Shown here piece by piece: positions 30,815 to 41,345 of a DNA stretch of 64,000 nt. This DNA comes from Cyclaneusma minus (Eukaryota > Ascomycota > Leotiomycetes > Marthamycetales > Marthamycetaceae). The notes beneath the pieces are model-generated. The model was not told the origin of the DNA. It saw only the letters and a program-made list of their open reading frames with translations, and made no database searches. Within the stretch, counting starts at the first letter, position 1, and each line of letters begins with the position of its first letter. Position numbers and translations under genes: made by a program. The stretch lies in contig JAKZHN010000007.1 in NCBI GenBank assembly GCA_037179335.1, positions 1,517,095 through 1,581,094 on the forward strand, written 5' to 3'.

Positions 30815-31285
30815 TTATTTCGAGTCGGGCTCCGCCAGAATGCCCTCAGCTTCTAACCGTCTCCGTGCCTCCTCGAGTGCCCAAGTTTGTATCCTGTAGA
30901 ATCGCCACACGAGTCAGCCATTGCCGCTTTCGTTACTACATCCATTCTCTCGCTCCTCCAGCCAATCTATCCCCAAATCAAGTTGAATGTAGAGCGAGGC
31001 AAGTACTCACGAAGTATCCGGCTTGAAAGCATAAGCAACAGCCGTAACCGCCAAACTCCCAAAGAACCCCACAATCCACAGCGTCTCCCAGCCCTCCTTC
31101 TCTCTCTTCTCGCCCGGCTTCACACCCCACAGCCAGCCGCCGGGAGGGTCGTAGTGGTCTTCGTGTGCGTGGTCTGCGGCAAGACGCGGGGTTGTGGTGC
31201 TGAGTGCACGGGTGTTGCTACGGACTTGCTTTGTCGTGGATGTGCGGGCGATGCGCGCGAGGGCGCTGGATCGGAGGAGCGACAT
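30815..31285 (-). CDS. Complex I ESSS subunit (NDUFB11-type)
   Basis: Exon 1 (31285-31011) and exon 2 (30893-30815) are joined across a 117 bp intron, giving 117 residues. The N-terminus (MSLLRSSALARIARTSTTKQ, later RALSTTTPRLA) is a typical mitochondrial presequence, rich in Arg and Ser and free of acidic residues. The mature part has DPPGGWLWGVKPGEKREKEG, the signature of ESSS/NDUFB11, then a single membrane segment IVGFFGSLAVTAVAYAF. It ends with WALEEARRRLEAEGIL, which the splice join supplies. The subunit is an accessory protein of the membrane arm of NADH:ubiquinone oxidoreductase in the inner mitochondrial membrane (family knowledge). Confidence 0.93.
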
Positions 31286-32302
31286 TGTGTGGATTTTGTC
31301 GAAGGATGTGTTTGGGAATGAGGGAGGGTGAGGGTGCCCAGGTGCGTGGAGTGGAGTTGGGCACTGGGTGCTGAGCGCTGAGCTGGGCTTGAAGGCGGTG
31401 ATGCGGACGGATGGGACGGAGAGGTGGAGGTTTACGGGGGGCGCTAATGGCTGCTCGATTGGGAATAGCGCCAGGCGCGGGTAATAGACGCGCGCTTGTT
31501 ACTTTGACCTCACCTCTTCACTGAGCTGATGATGGCCGCGATTTATCGAGAGAAAATCGTATTTACGACCAGCTACGGTCTGATCAATGGCCAGGAATTG
31601 ATTAAATGATTATTGGCGAGTATTTTTACTATTTTGCTGGTGGGCTTGCTTCTTCACGTCATGTGCAAGTGCATGGAATCAAATTTTACGTGCACTGCTT
31701 CGAGTCACCGAGTCACGCATGATGAGCATGAAACACGAGAGTTGAAGAGACCGACCGAATGCTTCATATTTACTACCTAAGTTCCCAGACCACAAGAGGC
31801 GCCGCGGTCGATACTAGCACGAATTGAAGCAGGGAAACGCAGCTGCGATGCAGTGCGATCCCGTAAGTGCCAGTTCCCCCGAGGCAAACATGGCTGGTCC
31901 GGATCCGAAACGAGAAGAAAGACGCGCAACGCAAGTGAAGCTTGAGTGGAGAGTGCCGAAAGGACGTCTGAGCCGAGAGATGCCAGTTGAGAAGAAGTTC
32001 CGAATCGCGATTGCTGCCTAGAAACGCCGAAACTGCAAGGGTATCGTACTTGGATCGAAGGGATTGCCGAGGACGAGATCGAGTGTGCAGCTGAGGACGA
32101 ACGCCAGCCTGCACGGGTATCGAGGAGTGAGGATCAGGTTCAGAATGCCGCCGAAAGAACGCCTTGTATGCCGTGTGTCGAGAAAGCAGAAGCGGAAAGG
32201 AACAACCTCGTGACTGCAGAGCTCCCGGGAGCGCTGGCGAGTGGTGCATGAGGTCGGTGCCATTAATGCTACCACTGCCAGCAACTCCCGAGGACGCTCA
32301 GA
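31286..32302. other. Intergenic, no gene seen
   Basis: About 1 kb upstream of the ESSS gene and downstream of the Pro-rich gene. Minus-strand ORFs at 31,773-32,284 lack splice partners and recognisable motifs. Confidence 0.5.
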
Positions 32303-33705
32303 TCAACCACTTGGCGTCATGCAAGAAAAGCTGCTGGCGCTCGCTAGGAATCTGTGTTAGCAAGCTGGTATGGATGTGAAGTTGCAGACTGGGTGGACTT
32401 ACTCATAGTTGAGATCACATTTGCCGCCGTTGAGCTTCTTGTAGGCGTTGGTGCGGTCGTCCAAAATAAGCTCGAAACGAGCCTGGAGAACGTCCATCAC
32501 ACCGTCGATGGTGTGTTGAGTCTGATAGAGGACGTTGTGCTCGATCACGTGTCCGCGGATGATCTTGGCGATGGCGCTCTTCGATTGCTTGGAGACGCCA
32601 ACCAACTTCATGCGGTACCATTCGAGCTCCTCCTCGGTCTGCGGGCGTTCGATGGGTTGGCTGTGCCTGGCCATGCGCTCGGGCTCAGGCACCTCGCGAT
32701 CCTCGGCGAGGTTGGCCGAGCTCTTCTGGTTGTAGGTTTCCCAGTCGAGCTTCTCCCACTCCACCTCGCTTCCGCGCTTGGGGGGGGGGAAGGAGGGAGG
32801 ACGAGCAGGGCCTTGAACCACCTTGGGCTCCCAGCTGGAAGGGCCGGCTTGGGGTGGGGTGGGAGCTGGCTGAGCAGGGGCCTCGGCGGGAGCGGCAACC
32901 GGCTTGCGAGCAGGAGCTTTGTAGGCGGGAGCGGGCTGGCGAACGGGGAAATTGGCGGACATATCCTCGAACATCTTGGCAACTGCTTCGACGCCCTTCT
33001 TCTCGGTGGCCTTGCCTTTGCCCTTGTTCTGGGTAGGGGCGGGGCTGGGCGAGGGGGGGACGAAGGAGGAGCCGGCCGAAGAAGACGAGTCGTGGTTGGC
33101 AGCCACGCCGCGTTTGGGGGTGCCATTGGCAGGGCTGGCTGGGCCACTGCCGGCGTTGTTGCCGCTGCTGCTCATATTGCCGGACGGGATGCGGGGAACA
33201 GAGACAAAAGGGTTGTTGGCGCTGAAAGATGTGTTGGCGCCGAACGAGGGGCGAAGAAGAGGAGAGGGGGTCTCGACGACGAATCGAGGGGCACTGACGG
33301 GCTGTTTTTGGTGTCAGTGAAGCTCCAACAACAGACGCGCTTTGCTGGCTTTAGCAGAGCGATCGCGATCCGAGCAGAGCAAGCACGTCCTCGGGACGCG
33401 ATCAACACGTCGCAAAGGCGACAGAGCCAAGAGCAAGCTGCGGGGATTGCTCGGGTCCAGAGGGGGAGCTGGGGACTGAACTTACAGAGGAGGGCTGTGC
33501 TTGCTGGCCTTCGAAGTGTTAGCTTTTGTTCGTGTCTGGGAGAAGAGCAAGGAGCAGGGAAGGAAGCAATAGACTTACCAGCAGATGCCAAACGCTGACG
33601 GGCGGCATGGGATGGCGGCGGGCGGGGCATATTGGCCTCCAAGAGCGCCAGAGCTTCCTCGGGAGTCTGGCCCTTTCCGGAGTCCTTGCGCAAAGGGGAC
33701 GACAT
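32303..33705 (-). CDS. Pro-rich protein with conserved-looking C-terminal helical region
   Basis: Four exons on the minus strand: 33705-33579, 33508-33486, 33301-32403 and 32351-32303, total 365 residues. The junctions are phase-consistent, and the last intron has a GCTAACACAG end. The start MSSPLRKDSGKGQTPEEALA is followed by a short helix (LALLEANMPRPPP), then APRFVVETPSPLLRPSFGAN and NNPFVSVPRIPSGNM, then about 130 residues of low-complexity Pro/Ala/Ser. The C-terminal 110 residues look folded and helical: EEELEWYRMKLVGVSKQSKS, IAKIIRGHVIEHNVLYQTQH, MDVLQARFELILDDRTNAYK. The true end is NYEFLASASSFSCMTPSG, supplied by the last 49 bp exon. I do not recognise the family. Nothing suggests membrane location or secretion. 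Confidence 0.8.
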
Positions 33706-34717
33706 CGTGGCGGACGGCGATGGTGGTGCGGGGGACAAGGGAGATAGAGGGGACGCGGGCGACGACGGCGATGGTCGTTGCGGAGATGTTGGGGAGAGGA
33801 GGCGGGCGAGGAGATGAAATTGGTTTTGTAGCTGTGATTTCGCCTCTCGTCGCAGCCGCCGGATTAAACATATCCCATGACTCCACATGCCTCGCTTAAA
33901 GCCGTTTTGTTCGCGCTAGTACCTCGTAGTGACGACGAGTGTTCTACGGGTCTCACTTTTGAGCATGTCTGCTACCATCTTTTTGCTTGTTTCCTTTGGG
34001 TACTACAGTGGCAAGAATGAAAGAAAGTCTGTACGCCCCCTTTTCTCACACCCAGTTACTGAGGATGTCCCCAGTCACTGATCATATTCACAGTTATTCT
34101 GAGTATTCCCAGTTACTAAGGATATTCGCAGTACTGAGGATACTCAAATTTATTCTGAGTACTCCCAGTTACTGAGGATATTCACAATTACGATATTCAG
34201 AGTTACTGAGGATATTCGCAGTACTGAGGATGTTCCCAAATACTGTGATTACTCCCAATTACTGTGAGTATTCCCAGTTATTATGAGCAATCCTAATCAC
34301 TGTGAGTACTCCCAATCATTGTGAATATTTTACGGATTGCCTCTTTTCATAGAGCCTGCCACTTTCAATCTTGTCTGTCGTCAGTTCTCATGCGGATTTC
34401 AGTGAGGTCAAGCTTCTTTCAGTCGGTGCCTACATCATTCCCTTTCTTTTGCTCTTGGATTTTCCCCGATTTCAGGTGTGTGATTCCAGGAAGTTGATTG
34501 CTTTCTTGCCAGTTGGCTGTTCTCCTTTTCACTGCCAGTCACACCTGCGCTTAGGCAAGCTGCTCCTAATCGACCTCATCAAAAGGGGATAACAGAGTCA
34601 TCTGTCACAAGAAGCAATTTTTGAAGCTGAGAGCTTTCACTTCTTTGATATAACTACAAGACTTTGATATCGAAAGGAACCTTCAGCAGCGTCGTCCCTT
34701 CATCCCTTCTCTCACAC
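33706..34717. other. Intergenic with ATTCCCAGTTACTGA minisatellite
   Basis: Contains the promoter of the gene ending at 33,705 and the minisatellite described separately. The remainder (34,331-34,717) shows nothing I can assign. Confidence 0.5.
34056..34330. repeat. Minisatellite, ~17-20 bp units (GATATTCCCAGTTACTGA)
   Basis: About fifteen degenerate copies of (T/G)A(T/G)TATTCCCAGTTACT or TACTCCCAATTACTGTGA-like units run head to tail. A related, shorter patch is at 19,855-19,985. Confidence 0.75.
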
Positions 34718-35140
34718 TCACTTCTTGTTCTTCTTCTTCTTCTTCTTCTCGCCAAGGCCAAGTCGCTGCTGTCTCTTCGCTTGCTTCAACTGGATCTCCA
34801 GGGACCTGGAGCCCACGTCACCGATGGACCTGCCATGTTTCGTTAGTCAAGTTCTTCAATGGCAACAGATCCCGCAAATGGTCTCAAAACACGGAAATGG
34901 TGCCCGGACGGACGAACGGGGAACATACGTGAGCTCGACAGGCTGGAGCGTGATGGGATCGATCATCATCGTCGTGGTGACGAGTTTCTCCTCCCTCTTG
35001 ATCTGTCGTCTGTGAACGATCCTCTTGAACCAGGATTCTCGGTTCTCGATCAGGGTGGGCGAGGTATGGACCCACTTCCTGGGCTCCTCGGTGATGGTGC
35101 GCAGGCTGTCTGGGTCTATGCCCCACAAGATCGACGCCAT
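34718..35140 (-). CDS. Small basic protein with Lys-rich C-terminus, two exons
   Basis: Exon 35140-34929 and exon 34829-34718 join across a 99 bp intron with a TTGACTAAC branch and GGCAG acceptor, giving 107 residues. It starts MASILWGIDPDSLRTITEEP and has a basic middle (WFKRIVHRRQIKREEK), then ITLQPVELT|SIGDVGSRSLEI. It ends LKQAKRQQRLGLGEKKKK through NKK. The frame stays open upstream of the ATG (LPSHLPALTTADM), so the gene may have a further 5' exon. No known domain recognised. The basic tail suggests nucleolar or RNA-associated location (weak inference). Confidence 0.55.
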
Positions 35141-35390
35141 GTCGGCGGTGGTGAGGGCGGGTAGGTGGGAGGGAAGATTGGTTTGCTCAAGGCAGATGGG
35201 TTCGAGGAACGGGCAGGTGTTCGAGAGGTGAGGTGTGCGGCCAGGGGAGTGCGATGGGAGTGGGATGGGGAGTAAGCTACTCTACAGTTCACAGAGACAA
35301 GAAGTCTCGGACGGACCCATGGACCTACCATCAACGAATCCGACAAGATGCGGCCTTTCGCTCCCAAGATCCGGAAAAGGCTCCGCCAAA

Positions 35391-35606
35391 TCACCCTTTG
35401 CCAGCAGATCTGGTTATCTCCCCATCTCTCCCGAAGCCGTCGAGCATGCCAATTGCTCGCTCAACGCTCTCGCCAATTCTGACTTGGTCCTCTTCGGTAG
35501 CTCCGAAGAACTTGACAATCTCAAGGATATCTTCCTTCATCGTAGATAGCTCCGGAACGATCGGAGGAGTTGTAGAAGGGCCACTGCAAAGATCGTCAAC
35601 CAACAT
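35391..35606 (-). CDS. Small ORF, 71 codons, possible upstream exon
   Basis: The frame reads MLVDDLCSGPSTTPPIVPEL then STMKEDILEIVKFFGATEED and ERAIGMLDGFGRDGEI, which looks like protein with helical amphipathic sequence. It lies on the same strand 250 bp upstream of the Lys-rich gene and could be its first exon. I could not find a donor/acceptor pair that joins them in frame, so it is listed separately with low confidence. Confidence 0.3.
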   Translation of the reverse strand: MLVDDLCSGPSTTPPIVPELSTMKEDILEIVKFFGATEEDQVRIGESVERAIGMLDGFGRDGEITRSAGKG

Positions 35607-35939
35607 ACCATCTTGTCGATGGGAAGTTGGGACAGTGAGATGGTGGAAGGGTGGAACAGTGAATGGTAGGTGGTGGTGAGGGTAGATTGGTCTGAGAGGT
35701 GTCCGCCGAAGGCAGAGTAGAGTGGAAACCTGAAATGGAAATCTGCAATTCACAAAGAGGGTGAAATTGACACAGCTAATGGGGTTGGGGAGAACTGATA
35801 GCAGGTCTAGTATCCACCATTTTGAATTACAGCTCTCAAGCAATCCTCCACCTTTCATCTCAAGCTATGTTTGCTAGATTCATGAGAAGATATCATCCAG
35901 ACTAGACCCTACAGGTGCCAAAAAGTCCTATCACTGGGA

Positions 35940-36600
35940 GATATTGTACACATTTCTCCAATAAGGCCACCAAAACTGGCACAGATTAGCACACCAAGAT
36001 CCCTCACACATGCTTGCGGATCTCTTCTCTCTTGGATTTGGTTTTTTAGAGGAGAGGGAGAGGGTGGATTATATAGACGCCGACGCCGACGCCGACGCCC
36101 GTGTCCGCCCGAGGTTGGCGCTAGTCATTTCATTCCTAGTCTTTTCATTCCTAGTCTTTTCATATATCCGGCCGGACCTTACACATATGGAACAAGTTTG
36201 TCCCTGAAAACTACTATTCAGTTCAACGAAGGACCAAACCGGCAGAGATTGGCACACCAAGATTTTCACATTTGCTTGCGATTCTCCTCTTCTTGGGCTG
36301 GGTGGTTTAGGGGAGAAGAAAATGGTGGATTAGACAGATACTGAAGTCCGCCCGACTTTTGGTACTAGTCTTTCTAGACCTAGTCATTCTATACTCTGGC
36401 CAGACACTACGTAGATGAACAAGTTTTGTCACTATAGCGTAACATATTCATTTAAGGTCACCAAATTGAAATGACACCAAATAGCACACCCGGAAATTAA
36501 TTGCCAGTTTCGAATTTTCCATATGTGCTACTGCTACCATAGTATCTCCTCATCGGGCTTGGTTGTCTAAAGACAAAAGGAGAAGCGTGGCAGTTGTTAC
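35940..36600. repeat. Three degenerate ~230-270 bp tandem copies
   Basis: AAACTGGCACAGATTAGCAC (35,970), AAACCGGCAGAGATTGGCAC (about 36,236) and a weaker copy near 36,462 (TGACACCAAATAGCAC) begin successive units. Shared parts within the first two are CACACCAAGAT, ATGCTTGCG/TTTGCTTGCG, GGGAGAxxxxATGGTGGATTA, GACTTTTGGTACTAGTC/GAGGTTGGCGCTAGTC and GGAACAAGTTTGTC. The first copy also has a GCCGAC trinucleotide-pair microsatellite (about 36,080). Confidence 0.6.
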
Positions 36601-37045
36601 CAACCATATTGGAATTTCACTGCGTCGATGATAGAAAAGCTGCTTTTACTCCAGACAGACTTATTGCATCCCGGTCACTTTCTCTACTGCAAACGCAACA
36701 TCGAAGTTCCAAACGTTACCCAATATCATTGATTCAAAACTTCTGCTCTCGATTTACTCTCTGGCGAATTTAAGGCTGTAAGAAACTTGAAAAAACCAAA
36801 ATTATCCAAAGCAATTTCACATGATGCACCAAGAATATACCTGATAATTTACGTTATGATATTCCTAAATCATGGTTTACCGCAAATTTTCCCGCGACTG
36901 ACGACTCCAATCAGCCACACAAAAACAAAAAGAGTAAAATATACAGCACAAAAAATTACCACACATTGCCAATAATACAAGTGTACCTGGGTGATAATCC
37001 CAAATCCCAGTCTTTTTGTCATCAATTCGAAAATCCATTTCCTTA

Positions 37046-37152
37046 GACTTCGTAGCTTAATCGGTAAAGCGTTTGACTCTTAGCTACCTATGCTTATATA
37101 TAGATATAAAGCATTAAAAAATTGCGGATTCGACTCTATTTATTAAACGGGC
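37046..37152 (+). pseudogene. Degraded tRNA-Lys(CTT)-like sequence with intron
   Basis: The D-arm TAGCTTAATCGGTAAAGC matches the tRNA-Lys pattern TAGCTCAGTCGGTAGAGC except for C-to-T and G-to-A changes. The anticodon loop GACTCTTAG carries CTT. An AT-rich insert of about 38 bp follows the anticodon where tRNA introns sit, then a T-arm remnant GCGGATTCGACTC. The 5' and 3' acceptor strands (GACTTCG and AACGGGC) no longer pair, so it is a relic, probably mutated with its surroundings. Confidence 0.4.
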
Positions 37153-38999
37153 AATTATTAAATTTATTTTGGGATTAAATATATACGCAATAAAGGACAA
37201 ATAACTAGCTAATTTAAATAATTAATTTTAATATATTTAAAAAAAGCATTAAAAGCGCTTTTTTAAAGCTATTATTATTTTATTAATGGCTTGGCATAGC
37301 TAATTAAGCAGCTATTTAAAAATAATAGCTATTTCAATAGCAATAAAGCAGCTTTGATTTTTTTTTCAATTTTTTTATATTTAATTAAAAGCAAATATTA
37401 AATTAGCAAGCAATATTTTTAATTTTCACCAGTCAAAATTATCGATTTTCAAAACTCCTTTATTTTTTTTATTTTTTTTTACCGCAATTTGCAATGCCCT
37501 TTATATTAAATTTAAAATCGTTTTGCAATTGCAAATTATTAAATTTATTTTTTCCAAAGTTTTTATTGCTTTTAAAAACGTTTTGAATTTTCAGCTTTTT
37601 TTTAAAAATTCTTGTTTTTTTTATTAAAATCGTTTTGCAATTGCAAATTGTTAAATTTATTTTTTCCCAAATTTTCTATTGCTTTTAAAACTATTTTAAA
37701 TTTTCGGCTTTTTTTTTCGCTTTTTTTTTTAATAAAGTCTATATTTATAAACATAAATCCATTAAATTTTGTATTATCTTTTGCATTAAGTTTTATATTA
37801 TATAGCATTATTAATCGATTTTATAAAAATATTAATAAATTATACATAATTAAAAACTGCAAATAATGCATTGCTTTATAAGCCTTTATATTAATTTAAT
37901 AAACACTTTGCAAGCCAATTTATTATATATTATTTATATATTTAATAAAAATTTAAAAGCTTTAAAATCCGGCCAAGAAAAATTCTACCTATTTTAAATC
38001 CGCTTTAATTTTTTTCATTTATAGCTTTTTTTTATTTGCTTTGGCAATAATATTTTTTATTAAATATTAAAAAAAAAACGATTTTTGCAATTAAAGCTAA
38101 TGCGGTAAAAATTTGCATTTTTTTTTTCCAATTTGAAAAATTCACATTTTATCCAATATTATATTATATATTTTATTTAAATATTTTTTAGTTAAAATTG
38201 AATTTGCTTTAAAAAGATCTAAAAATTTAAAATTCTATTAAAATTTAAATTTTGCGCTTGCATTTTCTATTATTTTTAAAATATTTTTATTTGTAATTTG
38301 AAATATAAAGTGAATTAAACATTTTGGCTATTTATAAAAAAAGCTATAAAAGGCTGTATATAGTTTTTTAAAATGCAATTGCATTGCAAATATAAATTTA
38401 AATAAAAATCAATTTGGCCCCAATTAAATATATATTAATAAGATAGAAAACATTTATAAGAATTTACGCTTTTAATTTGAATATTACGCGATTTTTGCCA
38501 ATTTTTATTTAAATTTTTTATTTATTTCCAAATAGCTGCTATATTTGCTTTGCTGTCTAATTATGCATTTGGTATAAAATAACGGGCTTTAAATCCAAAT
38601 TTGTTTTTTTGCTTATAGCTATTTTATAATGCTTTAAAATTATATTTAAAATTGGCAGTTTATATATATAATTCTTTTATATAAAGTATCTAATAATATA
38701 TAAAAATTTCCGGGTTTTTGTTTAATAAATATGATTTAAATATTAAAATTAGCTAAAAATATTTTGCAAATGCTTTAAAATTCCGGGGATTTAAAATACG
38801 TATTTTCTATTTATATTTAAAATCGCTTTATAGCTTTATAATAATTTCTATTTGCTTATTTATTTTTGCTAGTTGCATATAGAAAATTTAAAGCATTATT
38901 GCTAATCTATAAAAATTGTATATTTTTTTAAATTAATAAAAATAATAAACTTATAGCCGAATATATAAAAGCAAAAATTGCTTCCAATATTTAATTGGC

Positions 39000-39120
39000 C
39001 ATGATTACCCCCAACGTGACGGGTTAGGTTAAGATTAATTCCGCGGAAACGAGGGCGAGCGCAAGGGGGCGGCTTAATAAAGCGTTGCAAAACGGGCGCG
39101 ATTTTGGTCGGCCGCAATTT
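39000..39120. other. GC-rich island in AT-rich block
   Basis: A sharp patch rich in GC and CpG (CCCCCAACGTGACGGGTTAG, CGCGGAAACGAGGGCGAGCG, AAAACGGGCGCG) with AT-rich DNA on both sides. The minus frame is open through it for about 40 codons (IKPPPCARPRFRG). I cannot name its source. Confidence 0.6.
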
Positions 39121-40249
39121 TAAAATCGGGAAAAAGAATTTTAATAATATAAAGAATTTGAATAATATAAAACTTTTTAATAATTTTTTTTAATAATATA
39201 AAAAACTTTAAATTTTTAAAAAAAACTCCGAATTTTAAAAAAAGATTTTTTTGCAATTATTAAGCGTTTTCGCTTTGGCTTGAAATTTTTATATTATTAG
39301 CGCTAAATTATTTAATATATATTTTAATAGCCAATTAATTCACAGAAAAAAAAAAGAAATTTGAAATAATAGCTTTATTATTTTATAATTTAAATAAATC
39401 CTAAAAAAAACCAATTTAAATTTTCAAAATAAGATTAAAATACTTTTTTTATTAAAATATACTTTTATTAAAGCATTATTTTAAAATAATTAAATAATTA
39501 ATTATATATTACTATTTGCTTTATAATAAACGGCTTGACATCTTAAAAAGCAAATATAAAAAATCTATTTATATTAATTATAATAAATTTATTATAAAAT
39601 TATTGCTTAAAAAATAAAATAAAAATAGAAATAAAAAAGCTGCCAAAAAAATAAAAAAATAAAAATAAAGAGCATCGCAGGATTTATTTAACTGCTATTT
39701 GCTAAATGCATTAATATATATATAAATAGAATTAAATATATTTATATTATTTCCAATAAAAATGCAAATTTGCTAATTATTTTTAAATAGGCAAAAAATA
39801 ATTGAAAATTGCCAATAATTTTAGCGGCGTTTTTCGCATTAATATTGGCTATAAATAATAGTATAAACGGGGCGGCAATTATTTTTAATGCAAATAAAGC
39901 AAAGTCAATATTAATAAAAAACAAAATTAAAAAAAAATATAAAGCAATAAAAAACAATTAAAAACATTTTTATTAATATAGAAAAAAAAGAAGAAAAAAA
40001 GTTCTAATAGCTAAAAGGCAATAAAAATTAAATTTATAATAAAAATCCTATGCTTATTTTAAATAGTTTTAAAATTAAAATTGCAATGCAAATAATAAAT
40101 AATTAATGCATTAAATAAATATAATTGTTAAATTCCAAAATTTATATTCTAAAGACTTTAAAATAAATAATATTTAAATTCAAATCAATTAAAATAAATA
40201 GTATCTCAAAACAATAATTTGAAATAAATTAAATATTATTATCGGAACC

Positions 40250-40385
40250 ACTGCAATACTATATTGGGTATTGGGGTTATATAGCTTCGGACCGGCTAGC
40301 GGTCCGAAAGCCACCTGGCACCCTACCCCCGTAGCTACCCCTGCAGGACGAAGGGTATATAGCTCGAAGAGCGTTTTATTTTTTT
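40250..40385. repeat. GC-rich palindromic island
   Basis: TTCGGACCG-GCTAG-CGGTCCGAA forms a 9 bp perfect hairpin at about 40,287-40,309, followed by CACCCTACCCCCGTAGC and GCTCGAAGAGC. CpGs are intact although the flanks are fully AT-shifted. It lies just outside the 5' LTR-like repeat. Confidence 0.6.
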
Positions 40386-40470
40386 GCTTTTAACCAAAAG
40401 TCAACCAATCGTTTACTACCCTATATTTAAATATACATTTCTTTATTTATATTATAATAGATCCAATATT

Positions 40471-40668
40471 TGTCACGGTATTAAATAATAACTTAGCAAA
40501 ATAGTAATTATATTAATTCTAGCTATAAAAGATAGCCGTTATCCTTTAAATATTAAATAGCAGTTTTTCTAAATATATATATAGGCTTTCGCTTATTATA
40601 TAAACGGGCTTAATACACGTGCCCTGCGGTTTTTTTACAAATTTAATTTCCGACGCCGTATAATAATT
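40471..40668 (+). repeat. 5' LTR of the Copia-type element
   Basis: Begins TGTCACGGTATTAAATAATA and aligns collinearly with 45,811-46,014 through shared blocks AATTATATTAATT, AGCTATAAAA, AGATAGCCG/AAATAGCCGCTACC, AAATATTAAATAGCAG, GCTTATTATATAAA and GACGCCGTATAATA/AACGCCATATAATA. The differences are mainly C/T and G/A changes. Confidence 0.75.
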
Positions 40669-41239
40669 ATTTCCCCCTTTAATGCTTTAAACTCCAAAGC
40701 ATTTAAAGCTAATCTTTATTAATTATAAATAGCCAAATATCCGAAATTGGGTTTTTTTATTAAAGGTAATTAAATTGCTTATTATATTAAAAGAATTTAT
40801 TTAACTTTTGGATTTTTTGCTTTTGCTTTTTAATTTATACTTTATACTTTATATAGTTTTTATATTTAAAATTTTTATATTTTTTTTGCTTTTATTTTTT
40901 CCAGCTATTAAAATTTTAATATTGCTATTTTATTAGCTTTTGTTTTGCTAATTTATGCATTATAGCTAATAGCTTAATATAGCGGCGGCTTGCGCTAAAT
41001 AATTAATCTCTTTTAAATTTAGCTTTTTACTTTTTTTTTAAAAAAAATGCATGCGATTTATATATTTATATATTAATGTTTTGGCTTTATAAGTTATATA
41101 TATATATATTTTTAATATTAGTTTGAATTTTTTAATTGCTAGATTTAGGATTTTTTTAATTTCCCAAGTTTTTTTAATAGCTTTTTTATTATAGCTTTTT
41201 TTGGCGGAGCTTTTATATATAAAAAATAGGTGCCCTTTA

Positions 41240-41345
41240 TTAAAGTGCCCCCGCGTCGATCTGAACCGGAGTGGTGCGGACCCGGAGCTTTATAAAGCTC
41301 CGGACACGGGACCTATTCACGTCCCTGGCACGTGCTTTAAGCAAG
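41240..41345. repeat. GC-rich island with 22 bp perfect palindrome
   Basis: CCGGAGCTTTA-TAAAGCTCCGG (about 41,284-41,305) is a perfect palindrome, flanked by CCCCGCGTCGATCTGAACCG and CACGTCCCTGGCACGTGC. It sits inside the interior of the degraded retroelement, yet it keeps many CpG sites. Confidence 0.65.
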
